From the NCBI GenBank assembly GCA_010093685.1, contig MU006225.1, positions 1,129,575 through 1,193,574 of the forward strand: a DNA stretch of 64,000 nucleotides, read 5' to 3'. Position numbers and translations under genes: made by a program. This DNA is from Ophiobolus disseminans. Taxonomy: Eukaryota > Ascomycota > Dothideomycetes > Pleosporales > Phaeosphaeriaceae. Positions within the stretch are counted from its first letter, which is position 1; every line of letters begins with the position of its first letter. The notes under the pieces were generated by a model, which saw only the letters and a program-made list of their open reading frames with translations, was not told the origin of the DNA and did not search any database. Shown here piece by piece: positions 24,135-36,211 of the stretch.

Positions 24135-25049
24135 ATGGCATCCATAAATCCCCTGCGCTGTCTTTTCTCGACTGCGTCATCGTCGCTGCGGTCTGCGCCA
24201 CCGAAAGCGTCGATTGTGCGGACCTCCGCATGCGCCTTCTCGACCACACCAAGACTGAAAGACTCTGATTACGAATTCGAAGCTGCAGAACGACCGAGAT
24301 GGCAACAGACCCCGCCGCGCATGATGGCGCCATACCGGATACGGCCGCAGGCAAGAGGAGGCGTGTTCAAGGTCAACGAGGATCCAAGGCGGTTAGATGA
24401 TGCGTACATACGGATGTTGGGGGAAGGAGGGAACAAGGTGCTTGGAGAAGAGGTCAAATGGTTGGCAGTGACACACAAAAGCTTCGAGCACGGGAAGAGA
24501 GGGTTCAATGACAGGTTGGCATATCTGGGTATGGCAGACCTGGACTCTGGATTGGAAGCGTAAGAGGCTAACGACGATGCTAGGACGGAGGGTAGTCGAA
24601 CTGCAAACATCGCAAGCGCTCATAAACTCACCACAAGAAACCCAATGGCCGAGAGACCAGAACGGCCAACCGATGCCCGATCAATTCGGACGCAAACCCT
24701 TCCTACACCCCGCACTGAGCGGACTGCAAGGCTTGACAGACGAGGCGGAGAGCTTAGTCCTGGACAAGACACGACTAGCGCAATTAGCGGAGCGATACGG
24801 GCTCGACAAAGTCACGCGGTGGAAACCAAAGAGGGTATGTTGGAGATAGTTCTTAATGAGATTGGATAACAACTGACATCGATGCAGGCAGATAACCTCA
24901 AGGGCTCCGGGATCGAATCTGTTCTGATGACATCGCTGTACGCCATCGTGGGTGCAGTTGCTCTCGAGCGCGGCGGCGAGGTCGCAAATAAGGTGGTCCA
25001 GGATAAGATCCTCGCGCCACTCGGATTTAAATTCGCATCAGACATATAG
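24135..25049 (+). CDS. MRPL15: Mitochondrial large-subunit ribosomal protein mL57 (RNase III fold), 268 aa, 3 exons
   Basis: Exons 24135-24528, 24584-24834 and 24888-25049; all junctions are GT-AG and phases close to 269 codons. The N-terminus is rich in Ser, Ala and Arg with no acids until DSDYEF, a mitochondrial presequence. The body reads as a degenerate RNase III domain: EVKWLAVTHKSFEHGKRGFNDRLAYLGRRVVEL, later GSGIESVLMTSLYAIVGAVALERGG. This matches the yeast Mrpl15/mL57 type, which keeps the fold but not the nuclease acids; the canonical acidic signature is not seen here either. Acts in mitochondrial translation. Confidence 0.85.
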
Positions 25050-25944
25050 ACTCTTTGCAATCCATAGAGGCTGGGGCCATGTACCACCAGCTAATGTACA
25101 TTACCATGATATGCATGTGTCAAAGTTGTTCCAAGGACGGACATCCAGATAAACAGAAGTGAAGTGGGCATACACCGTAACATGTCAGATTTGGAGCATT
25201 TCGACTTCGAATTGCATATGCGACCTGATTATATCAGCTTCTCGAGTTGTGTCTTGAGAAAATGGGTTGTGCTTCCTCAAGAACAGACCGTATCACGAGG
25301 CATATTGAGTTACCATTCGAAGTCGCCGTTGCGCTTGATTAGGACGTGGGCATTTTCTGCTTCGCGATCGCTGCGAAGTCCGATACCTTGTTTCTGCTGC
25401 AACAAGAAAGACAAGACGACGTTGCTACCCTACTGACTATAATAGTTCGTGACGGTTGGGTATTATAGCTCAAGAGTACCGATTAATATGAGGGTTTCAC
25501 CAAAGTTCTCCAGGTCTAGAATATGTGAGTCTAATTTTAGACGTACAACATTGTGTTGATAGAGAAAGCCCACTTTTTTTGAATGATAATATTCCACTTA
25601 CGCTCATACAGACCTCCTTAGGCGGCGTATGGTGCCAACGCGCAATAACTGGCGAAACAGGCTGTCTACACTGGAAAAATTGGAATTTTCTACTTGGACA
25701 TCTGATATTCAAGCAGTCGGGAATCTTAACAGGTTCACCATAAATGGAGTCAGAAGTGTCTGGTCTATCCAAGCCTATTATATCCAGCATGGTTGCCTGA
25801 AGATATCATGCGGCTGAACTTGGCGGGGTCATCACAAACGTCAGCAAGCGTACCTGAGACACCTCCAACGTGTACCCTACCCATCTTCTACACTACCTTC
25901 GGTGTTTTATCACTTGCTTCTTCGTTCATCTACGACTGCCCACT
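25050..25944. other. Intergenic, no gene seen
   Basis: AT-richer than its neighbours. The short frames at 25164-25436 and 25497-25817 have no motif. It may hold the promoter of the HET pseudogene. Confidence 0.5.
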
Positions 25945-28008
25945 ATGGATTCGACCGAGATTCTGAATCTAGTGCTACCCAACGCCAAAAGCTTGACCTG
26001 CGAGACATGCATGGTAGTCATGAACCCCGATTTCAAAGCCGCTTGGATTACACTGACCGATATTGTTGGTTCCACAGCTCAATGCAACTTCTGCGCTGTC
26101 TTACAAAGTGCCGTCGAAGACTGTGTCGCTCCAAGTTTGGATCACGATCCAAGCAGGATCCTCATTAAGTACTCTAGAAGGGAACTCCTCGTCGGTCTCC
26201 AACGCGAAAACCCTGTTAGGGTTGAATTTACTACTTTGTATTTATACACCAGTCTTAGAGGGAAAGACTGCCCGCTTTTTCCAATCAATGCACGACGCAC
26301 GACCGAAAATGCTCGAGAAACAACTTTCTCCGAACCCATCTTAACGTGGCTTCGCCAATGTGACGCAGAACACCAATGCTGGGGTACAAAAGCCATGCTA
26401 CCCTCTCGCGTCCTTGATGTGGGTGTTGTCGAAGGTTCTGATGGTAGAGTCTATCTATATAAGTCCCAAGGCGAGTTGGTCCCATATGCATGTCTCTCAT
26501 ACTGTTAGAGCCTCACACTGCCGCTGAAATCAACCAAAGACACGTACGAAGATCGCAGGGACGGTATCGAGCCCGGGTAATTACCGAAGGCGCTTCAAGA
26601 TGCCGTCGTGGTGACACGGGGGTTGGGAATTCGGTACCTCTGGATAGACGTACTGTGTATTATCCAGGATAGTCCAGACGACTGGCAAGTAGAGTCAAGT
26701 AACATGGCTGCCATCTACAGCAACGCCTACATCGTAATTAGCGCCGATTTCTCGGCAGACTGCCACGCTCGCTTCCTGCCGCGGAAAAGCCGAAATGGGT
26801 CGCCTGGTGAACGAGCTCTTGTAAAAGTTACAGAACCCAACGACTCTACATTCATAGTCTACCGCCGGCCGCAGCATGGTCATCCGCATCCTTTAGATTC
26901 AAGCATGTTTAGTGATGCCGAGGATGTTCGTCCACTTGGCGCAAGAGCATGAGCTTTACAAGAAGAGGTGCTCGCCTCGAGGATTGTTCATTTCGCCGAA
27001 AGCGAGCTGTATTGGCGATTTCAGTGTAGCGTATCCTGCGAGTGTACCGAGCTAGATGGCACGGAGGAACCGGATGACATCAACCCGAGACTTCACTTCA
27101 AGCGGTGCTTAGAATGGGATGATCCAAATCAAACGCGCCGCGAATGGCAACTACTAGTCAATGACTACATGAGAAGGAATATTACGAAGAGCACGGACCG
27201 ATCTTCGGCGCTATCTGGCATGGCAAAGGCATTATCTGATGCTGGAAACCTCGGTCGCTTCAACGCTGGGTTGTGGACTGCACACCTACCTTTTGCACTC
27301 CTCTGGAAAAGTGGAGCCTCTATCACGCGCTGTGTAACCCCCTACAGGGCGCCTTCATGGTCCTGGTTATCTCTGGAGATGCCTTATGAGCCTTACCTGA
27401 CAGGTTCATAACCACTCTTCGAGGCGTGTGCAACCGTCGAAGAGATTGAGTGTATAACGAGTGACAAAGCCCCATACGGCGCAATTTCTAGTAGGAAACT
27501 CAAAATCACGGGACCGCTCTTGCAGATGGAGCAGATTCGCCCTCGGAGCAACGATCATGGTGCAATCACCGCCGACAAAGAACTTGACCATGATCCCCAG
27601 GACCGTGACTTCGGCAAGCTCAGTGATACCGACATGGGTAGATTGGAGATCGTGCTTAAGCCCCGACGGTACGAATTTGGCAAACTCATGTCATTCAACA
27701 ACTTTGATGTCCGTTCGGAGGTTATGGCTGACGAAACATTGTACTGGCTATTTATCTCACGCGTTGGATCCAAGTACTTTTGGCAAGAACCAAGACCAGT
27801 GGGCCTAGAAACTGTGCCCGACTGTGTAGAAGGACTGATACTTCGACGTAAAAACTGTGCCGATATTAGTAACTGCGAGCGAATCTTTGAGCGAGTGGGA
27901 ATTTTTGTACTACTTGATAATCGGTTTGAGATAGAGGACCACGAGACATATTTCCAGTTGGCGAAAGCCATGGATGGAAGGGAAAATCGGACTGTCACCA
28001 TCGTGTAG
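25945..28008 (+). pseudogene. HET-domain (heterokaryon incompatibility) pseudogene, 4 in-frame stops
   Basis: One reading frame of 687 codons from ATG 25945 to TAG 28006 with no frameshift but four internal stops at 26506 (TAG), 26578 (TAA), 26950 (TGA) and 27409 (TAA). The HET core is clear: PYACLSYC, then LPKALQDAVVVTRGLGIRYLWIDVLCIIQD, DDWQVESSNMAAIYSNAYIVIS, and after the third stop ALQEEVLASRIVHF and APSWSWLSL, as in intact fungal HET proteins. In the known consensus the third stop replaces a Trp (RAW-LQE). All four can be explained by single C:G to T:A changes from TGG or CAA. HET proteins trigger cell death on fusion with a different individual (family knowledge). An intron cannot explain the stops because coding similarity continues directly across them. 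Confidence 0.85.
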
Positions 28009-28180
28009 ACTGGGAAGGCGGTTTCAAGTGCAGGATACTGGACATACAGCAAGTCTGCAAACGTTTTTACGAACACACGCTAAGCAGTACATTAACGCCC
28101 ATGTAAGTACCTGACAATAATCCAACAACACCATAATTGATAGCCTATTGCTGACAAACGTCCAGGAGATTGTTCCTTCA

Positions 28181-29142
28181 TTAGCAACAGATAGCCCACT
28201 CCTCCAAGTCTCCAGAGACATCTTCATTCGCATCCTCCGTCAAACCAACCCTTCCACCCGATCCGCCTCCATTGTGCAGCTTGCGCATATGATCTTGCAG
28301 CCTGTACTTCCTGCGGAACGCCTTCCCTCCGGCAGCTGCGCTACGAGGGCAAAATGGAACGCGGCACCAGAACTCTGGCTTCAGGGCGGCGTGGATGGTG
28401 TCGTGATGTCTGCGCAGCTCTGCTGGACGGCTGAACTTCTTGTGAGCGCACTCGAGTAGGTTGCACTTGTATTTGCCGTTGGCTAGAACGATGCCGATTT
28501 GGGCTACGTTATTGGTGGGCTCGTCTTCGGAAGAGTCTTCTGGGCTTGACGCGTCGACAACCATGACGTCTTGCGGGGGATGCAAGACCAATCGTCCGCC
28601 GCTGGAAGCTTGAGTTGAAACATTCAGCTCGGATGGCCAACCGGGCATGTGGTCGTGAGCACCTAAGATGCTCTGCTCTTGGATACTGGTGGCACCCATA
28701 GAGAACTCAGGGTTCCATGGAGTTGTTGGTGGAAAGCTATCATGATATCAGTAGACTGAGACACGAGTTTACGTTTCGACGCTTACTTCAAAGCCTCCAG
28801 ACTGCCGCCATGTCCTACTACACTGTTGTCAAGTTGCAAAATGCGACCATTGATATATGTGCTGATGTCATCACGTCTGGGCGCTGGAGATGCTAGGTCG
28901 TTGGAAAGCGCCACTGCCGACTCGTTAACTTGGATACGGTGCCCAGACTTCGAGGAGAACAAACAATGTTCTGCCCCGCCACCCCAAATGAAGGCATCTT
29001 GAGGCTCACTCACAGCACATGAGGGTGCTCCATCGAAGCTCGAGTCTGACAGTCGGGTGTTAGCGAAACATAGTATGTCCCCGAACGGGGGCCAACCAAC
29101 CATCGAACGACTCGGAGTTCCAAATCGAGGCCTGGGTCTCAT
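28181..29142 (-). CDS. C2H2 zinc-finger protein, 303 aa, 2 exons
   Basis: Exon 1 29142-28787, 50-nt intron 28786-28737 (GTAAGC...TAG), exon 2 28736-28181; 304 codons including the stop. The first ~210 residues are disordered with an acidic Ser/Glu/Asp stretch (SSPEDSSEDE). The C-terminal part has two C2H2-type fingers: YKCNLLECAHKKFSRPAELRRHHDTIH, and a longer one, FWCRVPFC-(x)-KAFRRKYRLQDHMRKLH with an enlarged linker. This layout is common in small Dothideomycete DNA-binding proteins. Likely a nuclear regulator; target unknown. It is convergent with the HET pseudogene. Confidence 0.8.
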
Positions 29143-31338
29143 AATGAATGAGAGAGGGAGAGAGTTCTCGGTCGATTTGATGTTCCATAGTAGATAGGAG
29201 CCAATCAGCAAGAAGGGGCACGGTGTAGGCCAAGAAAGACTAAGCGAAGCTTGGATGAAAATTGTCGCTCGTGAGATGAAAGACACTGTTTATGACCTCT
29301 CCCTCAACCGTACCACAGTCTTTATATATCGCCTTCAGCAGTACGTGCATTTCAAGCCGCAGCAAAGAGCTTGCCCTTCGAGGAGCCACATACTTTGCCA
29401 TCACAAGTCAGAACAGACGGAACCTTGGAAGCTACGATTCTGATCAATCAGGTCGAGTTGTCATTCTCCACTGCCCAATCAGACATAACGTCGAGTGACA
29501 GCGTAAGCGAGCAACGGTAGTGCGCAAATGCAGGCTGATGGGAGTGGCGCCGATCCTTGCTCTAATGGAAATGAAGGTAAAATGTTGTTGTGTCAGATAT
29601 CAGGGGTGCTGTGAGGCTACCAACACTGAAAGAAACGGGAGGGGCCGGCACAAGCGCCTTGGCACACTAGTACTAGATCTGATACCTGGTTAAACTCCGC
29701 ACTTGACCGGAGAACACCAGAATAGAACACATCATCATCAATTCATCTCATCTATCATCAGGTTTCAATACCTCATCAAATCTGACATGTCGCTGCAAAG
29801 AGCCGGTGCTTTCCACAGTCCTAGCGCCAGCCATCATATCCTGGTCAGTGGCACACACCCGATCGGGCCTCACACTACTGCTGCCGAATCGAAACATGTT
29901 CCTCTGCCCTGCACCAATTCACCTCGACAGTCCGTGGTAGTTAGTGCCTTGGCAGCCTCTGAGAGCCTCATATAACTTCTCATGCGTTTACCAATACAAA
30001 ACAACATAATGCCAAAAATTTGTGCCTTTCATCAGTTGTTGTATTGAGAGATCTACGGAGAGCGATTATGTGACGGTTGATGAGGAACGTGTGTCACGTG
30101 TGCTGCGTGCGGTGGTCTGGCGCTGCTTCCTCCCTTATTGAGCACCTCTTACCTCAAGAGTATTGTAGATATGTCACGGTTGAGGGCATCTCCTGCCTCA
30201 CGTGCAGTGGCACCTCACCTCTGGTGAGACGATGCTGCCTTTCCTGCACTAGCGCTGTTTACAGCCCATCATGTATATCTACTGTTCGTAGCTTCACTCA
30301 ATACAACCTCAGTTCAATCCTTCAAATCTTCCTGCATATGCGCTGTCTCCACACCGCGACAAGATACGTCATGTAAATAGACTCTGTTGCTAGCCCATTT
30401 TAGAGGGCAGCAGAAGCAGCACAGAACAACAGAACAATACACTTCAATTTATTGTATTCTCACACCGCAACAGATTATATACACAACCAGATGAGTAAGC
30501 AAGTGACTAAGAGTCACGTGAGTCCATAGCGTATCATGTGACCTGATGTGCTAGGCTGACAGCGTTGATTTAGCTAATCGGCTACCAGTCTCAGGCCTTC
30601 CAGGAAACGAGCACCTGGTGGCACCTGTGCATCTCATCGATTGCATTGCATGACGACCAGTATCCTGACATCCTAGCCGTGGCGTTCAGTCGAGCCACAC
30701 CAACAGTGGCTATGTGTTCGAGCAAAAAGGAATTTGAGGAACATATAATGTACCCCAAATTTTCAGGATGCTAATCCAGGAAGTCCGAATCTGTCATATT
30801 GTAGAGTTTACAACTCGAAACTCGGAGCGGTGTTGCGATGAGGCTTCAAGAACACCAAAGTCGTCGAGCTACGGTTGTTGAAATGGTACAATAATTGAAG
30901 GCCCACGAACATCATGAGAAGCTTGGCCTTTGTTTGTGACGAGATTTTGTACTACGAGCTTGTTCTTTACCTCGTACCCAAACTAGTCAGTACGGTGGAT
31001 TCCTTCACTTCACATACCTCAACTTCAGCCCGCATATCAGAGCGAGAGTTGGAGGCTGTGGATGTGTTGCGTCGACCTCCATGTTGATCCCAGCACGTAA
31101 GATGTGCCAATATGACCTGTTTGCTAACATTTTTGAGCGTTAGAATAGAGAACAATGCACTGACTAAGTTCCCATAAGTTGAAACGGCAATCTAGTAGTA
31201 CATTTCCAGTACGTGGTCCTGGTCATACCTCACGCGTATAAAGTATAGAAGTTCAGACACATCATCATCCTACACGCTAAATTACACTATAATTAAATTA
31301 ACATAGTCCACCACCTACTCCTCCTCCCCACCTCCCCT
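29143..31338. other. 2.2-kb gene-poor interval
   Basis: Only short frames without motifs (29703-29975, 30077-30376). The part at 30038-30472 begins TGTTG and ends CAACA and could be a degraded solo LTR, but no target duplication or primer-binding site was seen. Otherwise nothing supportable. Confidence 0.45.
30038..30472. repeat. Possible degraded LTR-like segment
   Basis: Starts TGTTGTATTG and ends CACCGCAACA, so the tips are inverted 5-bp repeats of the retroelement TG...CA type. The last ~90 bp alone are also bounded by TGTTGC/GCAACA (30385-30472). The flanks do not match, and no primer-binding site follows. The call is weak. Confidence 0.2.
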
Positions 31339-34300
31339 TCAAAATCTCAAAAACCCCTGCGCATCATACAAACTCCCAGGCGTGCCCATAACAACCTGCC
31401 CACCCAGACTCGTAACCTGAATCCTCACATTCGGCGTCCCATTCCCCAACACACTCCTCTTGCGATGCCGACTCGACCTCCTCCCATCGACTTCGCGTTC
31501 CTGGCGCTTCTTGCGCTCAGCGTCCCTACACGAGTTCTCGGGCGGCGAGATGTCCTTTGCGACTTGGAAGTCGCGCTTCTTGCTGGCCTTGGTGGTGGAT
31601 GTGGAAATGGATAGCGCGGGCGATGCGAGTGGCGATGAGGCGAGGGGCTGGTAGCGGTTGTGGGGTTTGTTGGGGGAGCCGGGTGGTGGTGGTGGTGGTG
31701 GTGGGGGTGTTGAAGTCCAGAATTTCTCGCCGTCTTCCCAGATGTTGCTTGGGCGTTTTTCTGAGTCGGTGCCGTGTGTGGCGTTGCTCGTGTCCTGTCC
31801 AGCGGGCGCTGAAGCGCCTGACGACAACTTCCCAGGTTTCATGGTGGACTCGGAATGCAGACTCGTGTCTACGTCGAGGTCAAATTTCGTGCAGCCTTCT
31901 TCCCGGGTCATCGAGCACGTCGCCGATGAGATGCTTTCCTTCCCCCCCGTCGAACTCGATGTTAATGTCGTCTTCGATGTCGTCGAGCCAGCTCTCGTCG
32001 CCGGGAAGTTGCACGCTGTATTCCCTTCCCAAGCAAAGATACCTTCGCTCTCCTCGCCCAGACTTCTCTTTCTTCGCATCAGCGGCATCTGAATTCATCC
32101 GCCGTAGTGCTGCAATCGAGGTGCGAAGAGGTCGCGGTGGCAATCCTCATAGTCCAACAGGCGACGGGGCCAGCTTCGGGACATCCGCGAAATTGATAAT
32201 CAGGGGAAGTGTTCGGCAACTGCAAGTAGGAAGGTCGTGGCGAGCATGGCATCACCGGACTCGGTAACTGGATCGGAGATGATGTTGGTGACAAGAAAGG
32301 CGAGGGCGAAGGTAACGAGTAGAGCGAACTTGCTTCTGACTGAAGGTGTCCCAGCACGGGCGATTCAGTCAAATTCGCCGTCGGTGGACTCGAAGGAAAC
32401 GCAGCTGCAAGAAAAGGTTCGAACATGCTTTGTGCTGATGCATCGTTTGCAGGTATGACAATTGCCAAACTCGAGCGACTGCTGTTACAGCGTTTCATAA
32501 TGCTGCCATTGAGGTGGCTCATGCTGCTGTTCAATATGGCAAACGAGTCTTTGCTCAAAATGGCGGGATCGATAGTATCTGGTGTTTCCTCTGGAATGGC
32601 TGTAGCGTACACAGGCAGGTTGTATGCTGATCGGTCTGCCAACATGAACTTTGGAGGAGCAAAAGTCTTCGGTGAGACTGGCGGTGAATCGTCATTACGT
32701 GAACATTCAACATCGAGTGTCCTCTGAGAGGTCACAGAAGACTCCTCTGGAATGGTGGCAAAGCTCGACTGCCACGAACGCGAAGGCACATTTGTCGGTG
32801 TCTGGAAAACCAAGCTGGGTCGTTCTGGATTGTATTCGTCAATATCGATGAGGCTAGATTGCGATGGCGAACGGTCGTGCTCTGAAGTGGACGGTCTGAA
32901 CGGGTGCTGTGGGATGTATGGTGTTTCAGGCATCCTAAAGTTTTCGCTAAAGTTATATGGCTCCGCTGGAGAGTGGCTTGTGGGGCACGACATGTCGAAC
33001 TCGCTAGGTTCGATGACAGACGGGGTGACCGGGAACTTCGACAAGCTGAAGATGGAACCATTGCTCAGCCTTTTCTGCTCACGCAACGACAACTGCCGGA
33101 GGAAAAGGTTCGTGGGAAACACAACATGTGACTGATCATAGCTCACTAGCGGTAAGGTGGGTGAGGTCGATGTCAATGAAGTACGAAGCGATGTAGTAGA
33201 GAACTTCAGTTCGGGCACAAAAGTGGACGAGCTGGGAGGTGTTGGCAGCGATCGAGTACTAGAGAAGCCAAGACCAAGGCCAGTCGTAGGCTTGATTGTA
33301 GCAGCACCCGCTGTTGTGTCGTCCTTTTTGTCGACAACCATGGATGGACTAGGGGTCCTACTTGATGGACCGTGGAAAGTCGGCACCAAAGAGATCCTCA
33401 CACTGTTCTTTCGACGATGACCTTGGCGTGCACTAGGGCTTCTTTCCAATGCCGATGGCTTTGCAGCAGAGGATAGCGGAGCCGGATCCCATTGGAACGG
33501 ATTGCCACCACTACTTCGCGAATATGTTTGTGAATGCTGTCGTTTCGGCGATCGAACGACTCCATTTTGCCTTTTGAACTAGGAGCGGCCTGATACTTTC
33601 GCTCTGGGGAACCATCGGAAGACACCTGCATCTTCAATTTGCGTTTTGGCGTAGATATGTTTCGAACAGCCAATGGACTGGCCGTTGGCGAAGACACTTT
33701 GCTCATTGTGACTGATTGTGCTTGATCGACGGTGCCGAGAGACTGCGAGCTCGAGCCTTCGGAAAGAGTACTTTTGCCCTCTATACAGGGCTCCTGTATA
33801 TCCATTGAGGCCACACTTGTTCGAGGTGTACTCCCGTTCGCATTATGTCGTGCGCCTAGTACTTGCGCTCGAAGGTCGAAGGTGTCCCCGAACGGTCTTG
33901 GCCTTCTAATCGATGGGCCCTTGGTGCGTGGCTTTGTGATTTTCTGAGGTCGCGTTTTCGTACTTTGAGCGATTACTGGGCTCATTCGGCTCGCAAGAAT
34001 TGACGTGTCTGCCGATCCAAAGCTAGACACTGACTGCTTTGATGGCATGTGCTTGAGCTGACTGCGCCGCTGGCTTCACTTTTGATTCGCGCGATATCAA
34101 GCGGCAGAGGCGGTAGAATCACATCTGGCGGTAGTCAGAATGCCTGGCTACACAAGCTAGCGGATCTTGCTCGAAGTTGTGGTCGCATCGCCTCCGCCGA
34201 GGGGACAGCCGCGACGGACTTCACTTGCTGCAGTCGGTTGTTTGCCTCAGACCGGAAGAAAGATATGTCGGCCCTTGGAACACCTTTATCTTCAATTTCT

Positions 34301-34932
34301 TGTGCCTGGACGGAGTTGCGAAAAGCTGGGTGGCATTGCAGCAATGATTGACTCGACGTGGACCGTCCTTCTTGCTTTCTCGATGCCGAGAGGGATGGCC
34401 TGCTCGCATTCAAATGCGAACTGTTCAGCACGGGCACTAAGGAAGATGGCTTCGGATCTTCAACGACGGTCGATAGCCTTGAGCCTTTTACCTTCTTCAT
34501 GTGGATGTTGTGTCCCGACATCCGTTTTGCCGAGGAAGGCCACGACAGGTGACTGGCTCTTTTCGCGTCGTCGGTTGGTTTAGGTGGGACATAGTGCGCG
34601 ACCGTACCAGGCGTCTCAATCGAGCCGAAGGTGTCTACTGAGTTCAAGGTATCCCATCCAGACTTGGCGTTGAACGGAAGGATAGTATTGCGCCTCAACA
34701 CAGCGCGAGGCCTCGACACTGCATCTTGGACTTCTCCGCGTGCTTGCACTGAAGACAAACCTCTCTCTTCCAAATCAGCGAGCAGTTGCTTGTGAATGCG
34801 CACAGCTCTGACGAGGAGAACCACAAGGACAACGAGGCAGATCACAATGAAGCCCATGCTAGTCGATATAGCTGCGATGGCTGTGGTGCTTAGCGGCGCA
34901 ATCGGTGCGGCCCGTGTAAAGAGAATCGACAT
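31339..34932 (-). CDS. Large disordered single-pass membrane protein, multi-exon (splicing partly unresolved)
   Basis: Starts at ATG 34932: an N-terminal region with one hydrophobic helix (SMGFIVICLVVLVVLLVRAVRI) then a charged coiled patch (HKQLLADLEERGL). Exon 1 probably ends near 34154 and exon 2 starts near 34061. Downstream segments carry blocks I associate with a conserved but unnamed Pezizomycotina family: SGGNPFQWDPAPL and GHRRKNSVRISLVP (33.4-33.5 kb), TSIAALRRMNSDA and GERRYLCLGREYS (32.0-32.1 kb), and the terminal GTPGSLYDAQGFLRF before the TAA at 31339. A poly-proline run (9 Pro) lies near 31.69 kb. These blocks lie in different frames, so two or three further introns near 33.5-33.6, 32.1-32.2 and 31.9 kb are required; I could not fix them all. 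Function unknown; probably a cell-surface or cortex scaffold. Confidence 0.68.
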
Positions 34933-36211
34933 TGCGTCAAGTCTGCATAAAAGTGCGATTCTCGTGGTGTCCTAGCATATACGTGCGCTCAAATCGAATC
35001 AAGCTCGGAAGTTGGGTCGGGTCGCGATCGTGAGTCTGGTTCTTGGTCGTGTATTTCAAATCAACATCAATTATATTCTTGTCCAGTAGGTTCTCCTCTT
35101 CTCTAATACTTGCATCTCATATTCGGGAAAACGACCGTGAAGTAACGAATGGCGCAGTGAGAGTTGCGGCAATAGCGTTTACAAGCGCACCTAAACACAT
35201 AAGGTAACTGCATGTAAATATACTTGTTGTCTGTGGAAGTCTATTCGCCGTCGTCAAGGTGAGAAGTTCAAGGAATGCAGATGAAATATGAGTGTCAAAA
35301 CAAAAGAGTTCCAAACGAGGGATGCCGATGGAATGTGCTCGGGATCGTGCCAAACAGCACAAACAGCTCAGTAGTCATTGTTAATATGCACCTAGAGTCG
35401 CCTGACTTTACGATCTGTTCGCCAAGCGACATGTGGTCTGTCATGTAGCCATCACCATGTTGCGATGGCGAGGTAAGCTGAATCTATTTCGTCCATTGTC
35501 AGCACAGCTGCTATCAAGACTCAGCTGCTTCAAGATATCCTATCGATCGATTCCTGCTTTCCAATTTGTCTCTGAATATGCAAATTGTGCCCCGAATGAG
35601 AGTCGTGTTCTGCATCAGTGCAACAACTTGTGTCCGCGGGGTTCGCGATGTTGGCAGGAGGCGTTCAAAGAGAGTAAGACGTGGCCGACGAGTTTCGCGT
35701 CCATCGACGTCGCTTTCGAGAAAACTGTCTCAGGTTGCTCCAGTTTTCGGATGCATGCATGAGCGAGCCTGGTACCTGGCAGACACAACGAACGGCTTTC
35801 CGGCTCGGTGTCGTACCCGTGCTGGTGGGTAAGACTTTTTAGCGACACCTTCATCTGCGGGTTTCAGCGAGATTGCAACAAATGGGGTTTTGCGCAACAT
35901 AGTTTCTATTTCGAGCGATGGCCCTGACAAAAGATGTTGATGGTTCGTGATGAGACGCGTCGTGGGCGCGAAGAGGATGGGTTTTGCGATCATCACTTTC
36001 GGGCGCTAAGTGCGACAGCCGAGCCAGGCTAAGCATCACGACTCAGACACGTTTGGACTCATTCGTAATCAAGTTACTGTTTCTTTGGAAAAGCGATTGA
36101 AGTAGTTGAAGTGATTGAAATATGTACAGATACCGAGTGGCGCTCTGCCGATCCAGGTATATCGAGCTATATGCTCACAGAATTAACACCAAACGCCAGC
36201 AATCCATCGTG
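34933..36211. other. Intergenic, 1.3 kb
   Basis: Promoter region of the disordered membrane protein plus the 3' flank of the pepsin-fold gene. No gene or repeat was recognised. Confidence 0.5.

Noticed and set aside
30038..30472. Complete LTR retrotransposon
   Set aside because: Tips resemble an LTR, but there is no matching duplication, no primer-binding site and no gag-pol nearby, so only a weak repeat entry was kept.
31681..31711. GGT/GGG simple repeat
   Set aside because: It is the antisense of the poly-proline run of the disordered membrane protein, a common coding microsatellite.
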